Shown here: positions 1 to 8,546 of the stretch, piece by piece
Position numbering within the stretch: the first letter of the stretch is position 1
Layout of the letters: each line of letters starts with the position of its first letter
Origin: Chitinophaga filiformis
GTDB lineage: Bacteria; Bacteroidota; Bacteroidia; Chitinophagales; Chitinophagaceae
Direction of reading: 5' to 3'
Assembly: GCF_900102545.1 (NCBI RefSeq)
Contig: NZ_FNBN01000004.1
Location: forward strand, 62,001 to 126,000
DNA length: 64,000 bases
The notes under the pieces: model-generated
The model's input: only the letters and a program-made list of their open reading frames with translations
Told to the model about the DNA's origin: nothing
Database searches by the model: none
Made by a program: the position numbers and the translations under genes

Positions 1-2
1 GC

Positions 3-98
3 CCCAAAGCAGTCATATTCGATACAATCCCCAAAACCAATACAGGTAAAGTGCAGAAAAATAAGTTAAAAGAAAAATATTACTACCATGGAAAATAA
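3..98 (+). CDS. Acyl-CoA synthetase / AMP-dependent ligase, C-terminal end (partial)
   Basis: Only the last 31 codons are inside the window. They carry the conserved C-terminal signature of the ANL (acyl/aryl-CoA ligase) superfamily: a PKTNTGKVQKNKLKE stretch whose first-motif lysine, after TGK, is the catalytic lysine of the adenylation half-reaction in this family. The gene overlaps the start of the citrate-synthase-like gene by 11 bases, which suggests co-translation. The enzyme would activate a carboxylic acid as its CoA thioester; the acid cannot be told from this fragment. Its position at the head of the packed operon suggests it supplies the acyl-CoA for the next enzyme, which is an inference. 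Confidence 0.8.
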   Translation, partial: PKAVIFDTIPKTNTGKVQKNKLKEKYYYHGK

Positions 99-1287
99 CA
101 CCCTTGAAACACAACTTACGGATCTATTTAACATTACCAGCAACGGTACGCACCAGGTACTGGAGTTCAAAAAAGGTATCAACAACGTTATTGTATTTGA
201 CCCCGGCGCTAACCATAGCAGCTTCTGTAAAAGTAGTATCAGCCGCATTGACGGCAAAACAGGCCAGTTGTTCTATGGCGCTACTCCAATTGAGGAAAAA
301 ATCACCGAAACAAATTTTGAAGCCCTCGCATTCCAGTTAATTACACAAAGTGATAATAATCCTTCCGGAGAACAACAGTTCGCCCAGGGGATGCACCGCT
401 TCTTTGTATTAGATACAGAGATACAGGCAGTGCTGCAACATCTGCCGGCATCCATTCACCCGATGGATTTCCTGCTGATAGGCGTAACCGCCCTCTCAGG
501 TATTGAAGAAAAGTACCTTCCTGGCAATGAAGATCCGCTGGTACAGGCTCAGTTTATTATCTCCCAGCTGTTCGTGATAGCAGCATATTACTATCAGCTA
601 CAAAACAATATTACTTGGAACAGCAGCACGTCAGACCAACCTGTTTATCATCGTTTCTTACAACAGGTATCTCCAGGGAAGGCGGATCTGCATGCACCGC
701 TTTTGAACATCGTTCTCATGTTACATGCAGAACATGGACAAAACTGTTCTACAGCCACTGTGCGTAATATAGCCAGTGCAGGAGGGGATATTTATACAGC
801 CATCGCCAGTGGTATTGCTGCATTTAAAGGCAGATTACATGGTGGCGCCAGTCAGTATGTATCGCAGATGTATAATGAAATTATACAGAGAGGCATCAGT
901 GCGAGCGAGTTCATAGCCGAAAAGATGAGCCGTAAGGAAGTGATCTACGGCTTCGGGCACCGCATCTATAAAAACTGGGACCCAAGGGCAAGGATCATGT
1001 ACAATATGTTGAAGTCGGATGATCCTGTATACGCCCCTGTAGATATACTTAGAAAACTTGCTTTTGAGTTAACGGACCATGTAAGTAACGACACCTATTT
1101 CAGCAGCCGCTTCATCTTCCCTAATCCGGATCTGTTCAATAATGTATTCTATACGTTGTTCGGCATGCCTTCTTCCATGAACACAGTGATGTTATCACTT
1201 TGCAGAGTAGCCGGCTGGATCGCACATTATTATGAGAACCTGTCCGACCGTCTCCCTATTATCAGACCACAGGAATTATACAAATAA
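88..1287 (+). CDS. Citrate synthase-family enzyme (acyl-CoA + 2-oxoacid condensation)
   Basis: A 399-residue protein of the citrate synthase fold. The catalytic triad can be placed: His251 in LHGGA, His291 in the GFGHRIYKNWDPR signature, and Asp348 in NPDLF. The PSSMNTV and WIAHYYEN segments near the C-terminus are also typical. The N-terminal third is divergent (DPGANHSSF where housekeeping enzymes have another sequence) and the protein is somewhat shorter than the usual ~430 residues of primary bacterial enzymes. Being sandwiched between an acyl-CoA ligase and an oxidoreductase argues for a specialised enzyme, such as an alkylcitrate- or methylcitrate-type synthase, over the TCA-cycle enzyme. 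The family is sure; the substrate is inferred. Confidence 0.88.
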   Translation: MENNTLETQLTDLFNITSNGTHQVLEFKKGINNVIVFDPGANHSSFCKSSISRIDGKTGQLFYGATPIEEKITETNFEALAFQLITQSDNNPSGEQQFAQGMHRFFVLDTEIQAVLQHLPASIHPMDFLLIGVTALSGIEEKYLPGNEDPLVQAQFIISQLFVIAAYYYQLQNNITWNSSTSDQPVYHRFLQQVSPGKADLHAPLLNIVLMLHAEHGQNCSTATVRNIASAGGDIYTAIASGIAAFKGRLHGGASQYVSQMYNEIIQRGISASEFIAEKMSRKEVIYGFGHRIYKNWDPRARIMYNMLKSDDPVYAPVDILRKLAFELTDHVSNDTYFSSRFIFPNPDLFNNVFYTLFGMPSSMNTVMLSLCRVAGWIAHYYENLSDRLPIIRPQELYK

Positions 1288-1288
1288 C

Positions 1289-2677
1289 GTGAGCAGAAAA
1301 ATACAGCATATTATAGTAGTCGGATGCGGTCTGCATTTCAGAGAGCGATACTATTCTGTACTGCAACAGCAAGCGGACATAAAGATCAGTATGGTGATAG
1401 ATCTGGAAGCAGAAGAGGACCGCATCCGGCATTTCTTTTCAGACAAATCGCTGCTTCCTGAACAGTATCTTTTTCTTCCTGATCAGTATCGTAATGATCT
1501 TACTCCTGAAGAACTGGATAGGCTGCTATGCGGCAGGGTATATAAAAAAGCAATAGATGCGGTGATCATCTGTACAGAACCAAAAGCCCATAAAGCGTAT
1601 GCTATATGGGCTGTCAGAAATAACCTGCATGTGTTCACCGACAAACCGCTGACTGCCTTTTCCTCCAGACAATCCTCGGACTCGCTGTTGCAGGATTTCT
1701 ATGACATTACAGGAGAAATCCGGAATGATCAGCTGAACTTTGTTATATCCTGCGAGCGGCGCGCACATACCGGTTATAATTATGTCAGACAGTTTCTGTC
1801 AGATCTGATCAACACCTATCGCGTGCCTATCACATTTATAGACATTCATTTCGGCGGAGGTATGTGGAATATGCCGGATGAACTTTTCTACCGGGAAAAT
1901 CATCCGTATAAATATGGATACGGCGTAATGCTGCATTCAGGCTATCATTACATTGATCTGCTGTTTAGTCTGATGTCGCTCAACAAAATACTGTATCCTG
2001 ATATACATGCATCCACGCTGCATGCCTTAGCCATCTCCCCCGCTGACCATCTGGGCATGATCGATCAGACCGTGTATGAAAGATGCCTGCATACCGACCG
2101 GTTCAGTGAATATTTTCAACCTGAAAATATCAGCCGGCTGCATGATTTCGGGGAAACGGATGTTACACTGACGGGAGACTTCAAGTGTAATGGCAAACGT
2201 ATCTCTCACTATTGTCTGAAGCTGATGGAAACCTCTGCCTCCAACAGAGGCTGGCATCAGTTACCAGAAAATACATATATCAGCAATGGCCGGCTCAGGC
2301 AGGAATCTGTCATCATACATGTAGGTCCTCTATGTTCTGTTCATATCAGCAGTCATTCGCTGTCTAAACAGCAATCGGCAGATAAAACAGAACATTTCAC
2401 CATAGAGATCATCAACAATAAAAATGTGACAGGGCATGCCGGTTATATACAGCTGAACAGAAAGGATATCACCGATATGTACCCGGAAATGCCACTGAAC
2501 AAAGGTATGAATGTAGCAGCCCGGCAATGGCAGCTGCAAAACTTTCTGCAGGGAGGAGATGCGCATTCATCCTTGTCGTCGCACAGAGAAAGTATTGCGT
2601 TCATTGATAAAGTTTACAGACAGCTTCAAACAAATATGGAATATGCTAACGCCCCAAACGAACGAATGCATGTTTGA
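1289..2677 (+). CDS. Gfo/Idh/MocA-type NAD(P)-dependent oxidoreductase
   Basis: A 462-residue protein if the GTG at 1289, two bases after the previous stop, is the start. The upstream ATG at 1232 would add 19 residues that lie inside the citrate synthase gene and look unnatural. The N-terminal Rossmann motif is VVGCGLHFRE (residues 10-19). The segment AVIICTEPKAH followed by VFTDKPLTAF corresponds to the family's EKP element, with the lysine kept and Glu replaced by Asp. The C-terminal domain is long and carries GYGVMLHSGYHYID with family-like histidines. The substrate is unknown; it could oxidise a hydroxyl or reduce an imine or ketone made by its neighbours. It overlaps the next gene by 8 bases. 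Confidence 0.8.
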   Translation: MSRKIQHIIVVGCGLHFRERYYSVLQQQADIKISMVIDLEAEEDRIRHFFSDKSLLPEQYLFLPDQYRNDLTPEELDRLLCGRVYKKAIDAVIICTEPKAHKAYAIWAVRNNLHVFTDKPLTAFSSRQSSDSLLQDFYDITGEIRNDQLNFVISCERRAHTGYNYVRQFLSDLINTYRVPITFIDIHFGGGMWNMPDELFYRENHPYKYGYGVMLHSGYHYIDLLFSLMSLNKILYPDIHASTLHALAISPADHLGMIDQTVYERCLHTDRFSEYFQPENISRLHDFGETDVTLTGDFKCNGKRISHYCLKLMETSASNRGWHQLPENTYISNGRLRQESVIIHVGPLCSVHISSHSLSKQQSADKTEHFTIEIINNKNVTGHAGYIQLNRKDITDMYPEMPLNKGMNVAARQWQLQNFLQGGDAHSSLSSHRESIAFIDKVYRQLQTNMEYANAPNERMHV

Positions 2678-3809
2678 TACAATATACGACAGACGGCTTA
2701 CGGACTCCCACAAGTGGAACAAGATACCGGAAGACAGCTTATCGATGTGGCTGGCCGATATGGATTTCAGAACACCGGCCCCCATACTGGATGCCTTGCG
2801 GCAAAAGGTATCTACCGGCTTTCTCGGTTATCCGGCTGTCAACGAACAATACATGGAAACGGTGCTAAACTGGTTCACGGCTTATCATCACTATAATACA
2901 GAAGGGATCAGCATCATTCCTGTAACCGGTATTATTCCCGCCCTGTCTGCCATCATACAGCGATATACTTCCGAAGGCGCTGAAATGATTATACAGGCGC
3001 CTGCTTATTATAGGTTCATGGAAATCACAGAGAACCGTACCATTTTATTCAACCCTTTAAAAATTGACGAACATGGCGAGTACCAGATGGATTTTGAACA
3101 TCTGGACGCCCTGTTACCTTTGCGGCCGCAGATCTTCGTACTGTGCTCTCCACATAACCCTGTGGGCAGAGTATGGAGTTACGAAGATCTGCTGCGCATT
3201 GCGGAATACTGTCTTGAAAATGAGATCCTGCTGATAGCGGATGAGATACATTGTGATCTCGTAATACCGGGTTATCATTTCACGTCGGTCGCTACCTTGC
3301 CAACACGTTATTTACAGAATACCATTATTCTTCATTCTTCCACAAAAACTTTTAATATTGCAGGACTGAGAGGTGGGCATGTTGTTGTATTTAATCAACG
3401 GATGCAAAAAGAACTATCAAAAGTTTTTGATCTTTATGGTATCAATAAAGTGAATACTGCTTTTCTTACTGCAACAATGGCAGGTTACACCCATTGCCGC
3501 GACTGGACGATCTCATTAAATGAATATATTGCCCATAATTATCATTATATCCGGACGTTTATACAGGAGCATATTCCTCAATTAAAAACGTTTCCACTGG
3601 AGGCTACTTACCTGATGTGGATTGACTACCGCGCGTTACAGATCAGTGAAGATGATTTCTTTTCCGCACTGGACCGGGAACTGATTGTATCAAAAGGAAC
3701 AATATTCAGTGAATATGGAAAAGGCTTTTTCAGAATAAACATTGCCTGTCCGCAGGACCTGATAAAAAAGGCAATGCAGATTTTACACACCCAAATAAAC
3801 CATTTATGA
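2670..3809 (+). CDS. PatB/MalY-type PLP-dependent aminotransferase or C-S lyase
   Basis: Fold-type I PLP enzyme of about 379 residues. It opens with MFDTIYDRRLTDSHKWN, a typical start for the MalY/PatB (cystathionine beta-lyase / class I-II aminotransferase) group, so I chose the ATG at 2670 over 2643. Visible cofactor residues are Asn163 in SPHNPVGR, Asp191 in IADEIHCDL, and the Schiff-base Lys226 in HSSTKTFNIAGLRGG. Members either cleave C-S bonds or transaminate; sequence alone does not decide. The gene starts inside the oxidoreductase gene and overlaps the next gene by ATGA. In this cluster it may introduce or remove an amino or thiol group. Confidence 0.85.
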   Translation: MFDTIYDRRLTDSHKWNKIPEDSLSMWLADMDFRTPAPILDALRQKVSTGFLGYPAVNEQYMETVLNWFTAYHHYNTEGISIIPVTGIIPALSAIIQRYTSEGAEMIIQAPAYYRFMEITENRTILFNPLKIDEHGEYQMDFEHLDALLPLRPQIFVLCSPHNPVGRVWSYEDLLRIAEYCLENEILLIADEIHCDLVIPGYHFTSVATLPTRYLQNTIILHSSTKTFNIAGLRGGHVVVFNQRMQKELSKVFDLYGINKVNTAFLTATMAGYTHCRDWTISLNEYIAHNYHYIRTFIQEHIPQLKTFPLEATYLMWIDYRALQISEDDFFSALDRELIVSKGTIFSEYGKGFFRINIACPQDLIKKAMQILHTQINHL

Positions 3810-4360
3810 AGATCCATATTGTAGGAGCATCCTGCTCGGGTGTTACCAGCCTTGGAGAATATCTTTCAGCAACGCTCAATGTACCCTACTTTGACACAGA
3901 CGAATTTTACTGGGAGAAAAGTGATCCCCCTTTTACGATAAGAAGAGATCCGGCAGCACGGAATAACATGATATTACAGGAGTTCAGTCAACATAAGAGC
4001 TGGATATTGGGAGGTTCTGTTATCAAATGGGAACTGGATATCGCATTTGATCTGATCGTTTTCCTATGGCTGCCGCAGGATATAAGGATTGCACGGCTGA
4101 AAGCGCGGGAACTGGAAAAGTATGGAGACATTATCTATACAGATGCGGAGAGGAATAAACAATTTAATGAGTTTATTGACTGGGCATCAGGATATGATGA
4201 TAATACTGCCCGTGGCAGAACCTTAGCTGCGCATCAGCAATGGCTGGCGGCGTCTCCGTTTCCGGTAATGGAACTGAAAGGAGACCTATCTATTCCCGAA
4301 CGCGCAGCTAAGGTGATGGAGAAATTACATGCCATACAGCAAGAGATGTCTTTGAAATGA
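3806..4360 (+). CDS. Small P-loop NTPase / adenylate-kinase-like (FlaR-type) protein
   Basis: A 184-residue protein starting with a Walker A loop, GASCSGVTSLG (residues 7-17), and the YFDTDEFYW element seen in topology-modulation/FlaR-like and shikimate- or adenylate-kinase-like small P-loop kinases. A further segment, FLWLPQDIRIARLKARE, corresponds to the usual hydrophobic strand and arginine-rich lid helix. It begins with an ATGA overlap with the PLP enzyme and ends with an ATGA overlap with the transporter, so it is translationally coupled. It might phosphorylate a pathway intermediate. No substrate can be named. Confidence 0.75.
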   Translation: MKIHIVGASCSGVTSLGEYLSATLNVPYFDTDEFYWEKSDPPFTIRRDPAARNNMILQEFSQHKSWILGGSVIKWELDIAFDLIVFLWLPQDIRIARLKARELEKYGDIIYTDAERNKQFNEFIDWASGYDDNTARGRTLAAHQQWLAASPFPVMELKGDLSIPERAAKVMEKLHAIQQEMSLK

Positions 4361-5574
4361 ATACCACTTATCTTTCAAAGACATTTTCCAGCCTGATCCG
4401 GCACAGGAACTACAGACTGCTTTTTTTCAGCCTCAGTATATCGCAGGTAGGTACCAGTATACAGGATATTGCGCAGTCTTGGGTGATACTTGAGAAAACG
4501 CATTCCGCACAGGCTATTGCCCTGCTTACTGCCTGCCTGTTCACACCATATGCCCTATTGGGACTGATCAGTGCACCATTGCTGGAAAGATTAAACCCAC
4601 GGAAAACGATGATCATTTGTCAGTCGTTGTCCATGTTGTCTGCCATTGCCTTGTCATTGCTTTGCTTTACGGGACAGATCGAATTGTTTCATCTTTACCT
4701 GTTTGCCCTGTTAAGAGGATTTATTGTGGTTGTCAATAACCCCATACGTCAGCTGTTGATCCGTCAGTGTGTGGAGCGGTCGCAGGTACCCAATGCCATT
4801 GCCCTGAATACTTCTGTGTTTAATCTTGCCAAGGTGCTTGGTCCGGCGATAGGTGGATTACTACTGGCTGGTTTGGGCGCCGCCTATTGTTTCCTGTTCA
4901 ACGCAGTATCGTTTGCGTTTGTTATACACAGTCTCTTTATTATGCAGGAGCAGGAGTTGTACCCTTATGCAAACAATAAATCGAAGCAGTCGCTGCTGAG
5001 CCGTATCAGTAAAGCATTGGGGTATGTTTTCAAGAGCCGCCAGCTGTCGGTACCATTTGCGGTGCTTTTCCTGGTGTCTTTGCTCTGCATTAATTTTTCT
5101 GTTGTTCTTCCCATCATCTCGGGTATGTTATTACAGACGAATGCGAAAGAGTTTGGTTATATCAATGCCTTGTTCGGACTGGGGGCATTTCTGGGCGCCA
5201 TTGTCTCCGCCTATCTTTCAAAGGTGAGTTTTAATTTCATGATGGTCTCTGCTGCCGGCATGGGAATGATGTTTATCCTGCTTGCCCTGGCAGGCAATAT
5301 CTGGCTGACTGGTAGCCTGCTGATCATCACCGGTTATTTTTATACGACATATACAACCGTGACCAGTGCCTACATTCAACTTCGCTCGGATGAAGAATAC
5401 CAGGTCAATACCATTGCATTGTATACCTATATACTCACGGGTATCAATCCTGCGGGAGCATTCCTGATAGGCTTTCTTGAGAAGACCGGAGGAGCGGCCG
5501 CGGCCTTGATCATACCCGGTATTATTGCCCTGTTGTCATCCCTCTGCGGATATCTTGCTAATAAATCCCAATAA
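4357..5574 (+). CDS. MFS transporter, MFS_3/EntS-like exporter
   Basis: A 405-residue polytopic membrane protein with about twelve hydrophobic segments. It resembles the EntS/MFS_3 group: an N-terminal RHRNYRLLFFSLSISQVGTSIQ segment, the cytoplasmic-loop motif ERLNPRKTM between TM2 and TM3, and LNTSVFNLAKVLGPAIGG in TM5. Members of this group often export siderophores, antibiotics or other small molecules. Coupling by ATGA to the P-loop gene and a two-base gap to the following membrane protein place it in the same transcript, so it is the likely exporter of the cluster product. Export direction is an inference from the family. Confidence 0.85.
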   Translation: MNTTYLSKTFSSLIRHRNYRLLFFSLSISQVGTSIQDIAQSWVILEKTHSAQAIALLTACLFTPYALLGLISAPLLERLNPRKTMIICQSLSMLSAIALSLLCFTGQIELFHLYLFALLRGFIVVVNNPIRQLLIRQCVERSQVPNAIALNTSVFNLAKVLGPAIGGLLLAGLGAAYCFLFNAVSFAFVIHSLFIMQEQELYPYANNKSKQSLLSRISKALGYVFKSRQLSVPFAVLFLVSLLCINFSVVLPIISGMLLQTNAKEFGYINALFGLGAFLGAIVSAYLSKVSFNFMMVSAAGMGMMFILLALAGNIWLTGSLLIITGYFYTTYTTVTSAYIQLRSDEEYQVNTIALYTYILTGINPAGAFLIGFLEKTGGAAAALIIPGIIALLSSLCGYLANKSQ

Positions 5575-5575
5575 C

Positions 5576-6823
5576 ATGACAGCGAATAAATGGACGCCCG
5601 TTCAGCAGGCATTATTCAGGTTCTGTTTTATCTTCTTTATATTAAGCCTGTTCCCATCCACCTATCGGTATTCATTCAGTATGGATTTTACGGGTATACT
5701 GATGCTAGCGACTTATCGTCCTCCTTCTCTGCCTGTGCTGTTATATATGTTGCCCGTATCGGCTGTCGGCGCTACTATCTGGATGGTTAGAGATAATAAC
5801 AGACACAATATGGATATGCTGTATTACTGGCTGAGAGTAATACTGCGCTACCGGCTTGCGCTTGCTTTTGTGGGGTATGGATTTGTTTACTTCTTTCACA
5901 TTCACAGCCCTTATCCTTCCATCAGTCATATGAACACCCACTATGGGGAATTCACGCGCTGGAAGATCTTTTCCATGACGTTGGGCGTTGCTCCCGGATA
6001 CTCCTGTTTTCTTGGTATCGTACAATTGACCATTGCCCTGCTGCTGCTTTTCAGAAAACTAACACTGCCGGCTGTGATCATTGCCGTCATATTCCTCGGT
6101 AATGTATTTCTCAGTAACTGGGCCTATGAAGGGGCAGATGTATTATACAGCGCTTACCTGTTAAGCATTGCGTCATTCCTGTTGATATATGATCTCACGG
6201 AGTTTCATACATTGTTTGCGCTGCAGCGTCCTGCGGCGTTAAGACCTGCAATCCCTTCTTTAAAATGGAAATGGGCGCCAAGGAGTATTTTCCTGCTGTT
6301 CTTCCTGGCCTGTGGTTACGCCAGTTATTCCAGTTACAGGCAGGGCACTTACCAGTTCCCGCATACATCAACACCCACAGGGCTGGTGGGTTTTTATGAT
6401 GTGAGTAGCTTCACTATTAACGGGCGGGAGCTGCCTTACTCCTTAACAGATACTATGCGATGGGAAAACGTGGTATTTGAAAAATGGGCGACTGTCAGCA
6501 TTCGCTCTCCTCAACAAATCTCTATTCCAACACCTGTTTATACAGTGCCTGATCTACTGGAAAGCCCTTCCTCTTATGAGCAGACTGGCAATAACGGAAG
6601 GTGCTACTACTCGCTGCAGGCAGACACAATACAGCATACTCTTGCACTGTTGCAGCAAAACAATATGTACATATTTCATTATCACCAGCCCGACAGCAAC
6701 AGGATTGTATTGTCAGGCATCAATCAGCAGCATGATTCCCTGCTGATCGTGTTAAGAAAGATAAACAAACGATACCTACTGGAAGAAGCAGGTACCGGCA
6801 AAAACAACCCTGCTAAATTATAA
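5576..6823 (+). CDS. DoxX/HTTM-like multi-pass membrane protein, copy 1
   Basis: A 415-residue protein; the ATG at 5576, one base after the previous stop, is preferred over an upstream ATG inside the transporter. The first ~225 residues hold several hydrophobic segments with DoxX-type features: the RYRLALAFVGYGF helix, a GYSCFLGIVQLTIALLLLFRK helix and NTHYGEF. After another membrane segment (near residue 240) comes a soluble domain of about 160 residues with NGRELPY, RWENVVFEKW and a closing segment with GDSL-like spacing. The next gene is a clear paralogue. The role is unknown; DoxX relatives are membrane subunits linked to redox chemistry. Confidence 0.65.
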   Translation: MTANKWTPVQQALFRFCFIFFILSLFPSTYRYSFSMDFTGILMLATYRPPSLPVLLYMLPVSAVGATIWMVRDNNRHNMDMLYYWLRVILRYRLALAFVGYGFVYFFHIHSPYPSISHMNTHYGEFTRWKIFSMTLGVAPGYSCFLGIVQLTIALLLLFRKLTLPAVIIAVIFLGNVFLSNWAYEGADVLYSAYLLSIASFLLIYDLTEFHTLFALQRPAALRPAIPSLKWKWAPRSIFLLFFLACGYASYSSYRQGTYQFPHTSTPTGLVGFYDVSSFTINGRELPYSLTDTMRWENVVFEKWATVSIRSPQQISIPTPVYTVPDLLESPSSYEQTGNNGRCYYSLQADTIQHTLALLQQNNMYIFHYHQPDSNRIVLSGINQQHDSLLIVLRKINKRYLLEEAGTGKNNPAKL

Positions 6824-6827
6824 TAAC

Positions 6828-8336
6828 ATGCATCCCTGGAACAACGCCTCAAAAATAGCCTTCCGGATATGTTTTATATTTTACCTGATCATGTGCATTC
6901 CATTCAGTAAAGAATGGTATGACAGGCTGTTCGCCGTTCACTGGGATGCGCTTCATTACAGGGACATATATGACATCACGCGTTTTCAACCTGCCATTGT
7001 CAAGTTCGATAACAGCAACTGGAATCTGATGGGATATACAGACTGGTTGCTCATACTTGCCATCTCAATTATAGGGGGATTGATATTTTCTTTTGTCGAC
7101 AGAAGACGCCCCTCTTATTATGCGCTCAACTACTGGTTAATGGTGCTGATCCGTTACAGGGCGGCCATAGGTATTATAGGATTTGGGTTTTTAAAGATTT
7201 TTCCGGTACAGATGCCCTTTCCCTCTCTGGCCATGTTAAACACAGATTTCGGGCAATATTCTGCACAAAAGTTATACTGGGTATCTGTAGGTATTGTTCC
7301 CTGGTATCAGTCATTTGCCGGTGTTTTTGAAATAGGAGCTGGCCTTTTACTGCTGTTCAGAAAAACAACCGTTTACGGTGCGATCTTATTGTTTGCCGCC
7401 ATGGCAGACATTGTATATGTCAACTTTTCCTATGATGGCAACGTGCATATTTATTCCTCTTATTTTGTTATTCTTGCGGCCTACCTGCTGGCTTATGATC
7501 TTCCTTACTTCTATGCATTCTTTATAAAAGAACGGTATGTAATTCCTTATCACTACTATCCTTCTTTTACTGAAAAATGGCAGCAATACCTGAGAACGGG
7601 GTTAAAATCAGGGCTACTGTTTATCTTCGTTGGTGTTACCGCTTATCTGCAGCTGATGAACTTTTTATATGACCCCTATAAACAGCCATCTCTTAAAGGA
7701 GTGCCTGCGCTAAGAGGGAACTACAATGTGACATTTTTCAGTATCAACAATAAAGAAATAGCTTACGATCCTTTCGATACCACAAGGTGGCAGCATGTCA
7801 CCTTTGAGAAATGGTCTACTTTTACCTTTAGCACCAATCAACCACAGAACCTGGATCTGTCTAACGGTATCGCGCTACCGATGAGAGATATCAACCGTAC
7901 TTTCGAGTTAACGGGTATGGCTGGCAGGAGAACATACTTCTATTATGAAGCGGATACAGTTCAGCAGCTACTTCATCTTCACAATAAAAATCCATTAAAT
8001 AAGAAAGCAAGTATTACCAGCAACTCCTTCTACCTGGCAGGTGGCAGTAAACCTATTTTATACGATACGATCACTATTATTCCCGATGTGATCAGGAAAG
8101 AAATAAATGGCATAGACGAAAGAGCGCGGTCATGGCGCAGGCAGAAGCATATACTGCTGGAATATGCCAATGCACAACCGGGAGAAGATATGACATTACA
8201 CTATACAACTAAGGACGGATCAAGGATTATTATGACAGGTGTCACCCGCAACGGAGACTCTCTTTATATAGTATTAGACAAAGTAGAAAAGCATTACCTG
8301 CTTACAGAAAGTTCATTAAACGCCGGCAATTATTAG
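6828..8336 (+). CDS. DoxX/HTTM-like multi-pass membrane protein, copy 2
   Basis: A 502-residue paralogue of the preceding gene, four bases downstream. Shared landmarks in the same order are RYRAAIGIIGFGFLK, MPFPSLAMLNTDFGQYS, FEIGAGLLLLFRKT, RWQHVTFEKWSTF, and the terminal GDSLYIVLDKVEKHYLL. It is longer because of an insertion in the soluble C-terminal domain (about residues 385-455). This tandem pair ends the operon; the next gene lies 210 bp away. Function is unrecognised. The conserved FEKW segment in the soluble part might mark a substrate or partner site, which is a guess. Confidence 0.65.
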   Translation: MHPWNNASKIAFRICFIFYLIMCIPFSKEWYDRLFAVHWDALHYRDIYDITRFQPAIVKFDNSNWNLMGYTDWLLILAISIIGGLIFSFVDRRRPSYYALNYWLMVLIRYRAAIGIIGFGFLKIFPVQMPFPSLAMLNTDFGQYSAQKLYWVSVGIVPWYQSFAGVFEIGAGLLLLFRKTTVYGAILLFAAMADIVYVNFSYDGNVHIYSSYFVILAAYLLAYDLPYFYAFFIKERYVIPYHYYPSFTEKWQQYLRTGLKSGLLFIFVGVTAYLQLMNFLYDPYKQPSLKGVPALRGNYNVTFFSINNKEIAYDPFDTTRWQHVTFEKWSTFTFSTNQPQNLDLSNGIALPMRDINRTFELTGMAGRRTYFYYEADTVQQLLHLHNKNPLNKKASITSNSFYLAGGSKPILYDTITIIPDVIRKEINGIDERARSWRRQKHILLEYANAQPGEDMTLHYTTKDGSRIIMTGVTRNGDSLYIVLDKVEKHYLLTESSLNAGNY

Positions 8337-8546
8337 ATAATTAAATTACCATTAAATTGAACGCCTGATCTTGCCTGAAAAAAAATTTCAGGTTATATTA
8401 CATGTATAAATATTTTTACTTAACCCGTAAAGTCCCGTTAAGATTGTGTTGCCCGTTAATCCAGAAACAACACAACCCTCAAGCTAAAATACCACAAAGT
8501 TCAGTGCCTGTAATTTAAACAATACTCATTCTTAGTTCTTATTTTT
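8337..8546. other. Intergenic gap with a small A/T-loop dyad
   Basis: No gene is visible. A short dyad, CCTGAAA (8374-8380) with TTTCAGG (8386-8392) around an A5 loop, could be a weak terminator for the operon upstream, but its stem is only 7 bp with 3 G/C pairs. No TAnnTTTG promoter with a well-spaced TTG was found for the regulator that follows. Confidence 0.3.

Noticed and set aside
1232..1288. ATG start 19 codons upstream for the first Gfo/Idh gene
   Set aside because: It lies inside the citrate synthase gene and adds an unnatural leader; the GTG at 1289 puts the Rossmann motif at the usual distance.
8374..8392. CCTGAAA/TTTCAGG dyad as terminator of the biosynthetic operon
   Set aside because: The stem is only 7 bp with three G/C pairs and an A5 loop; too weak to annotate as a terminator on its own.
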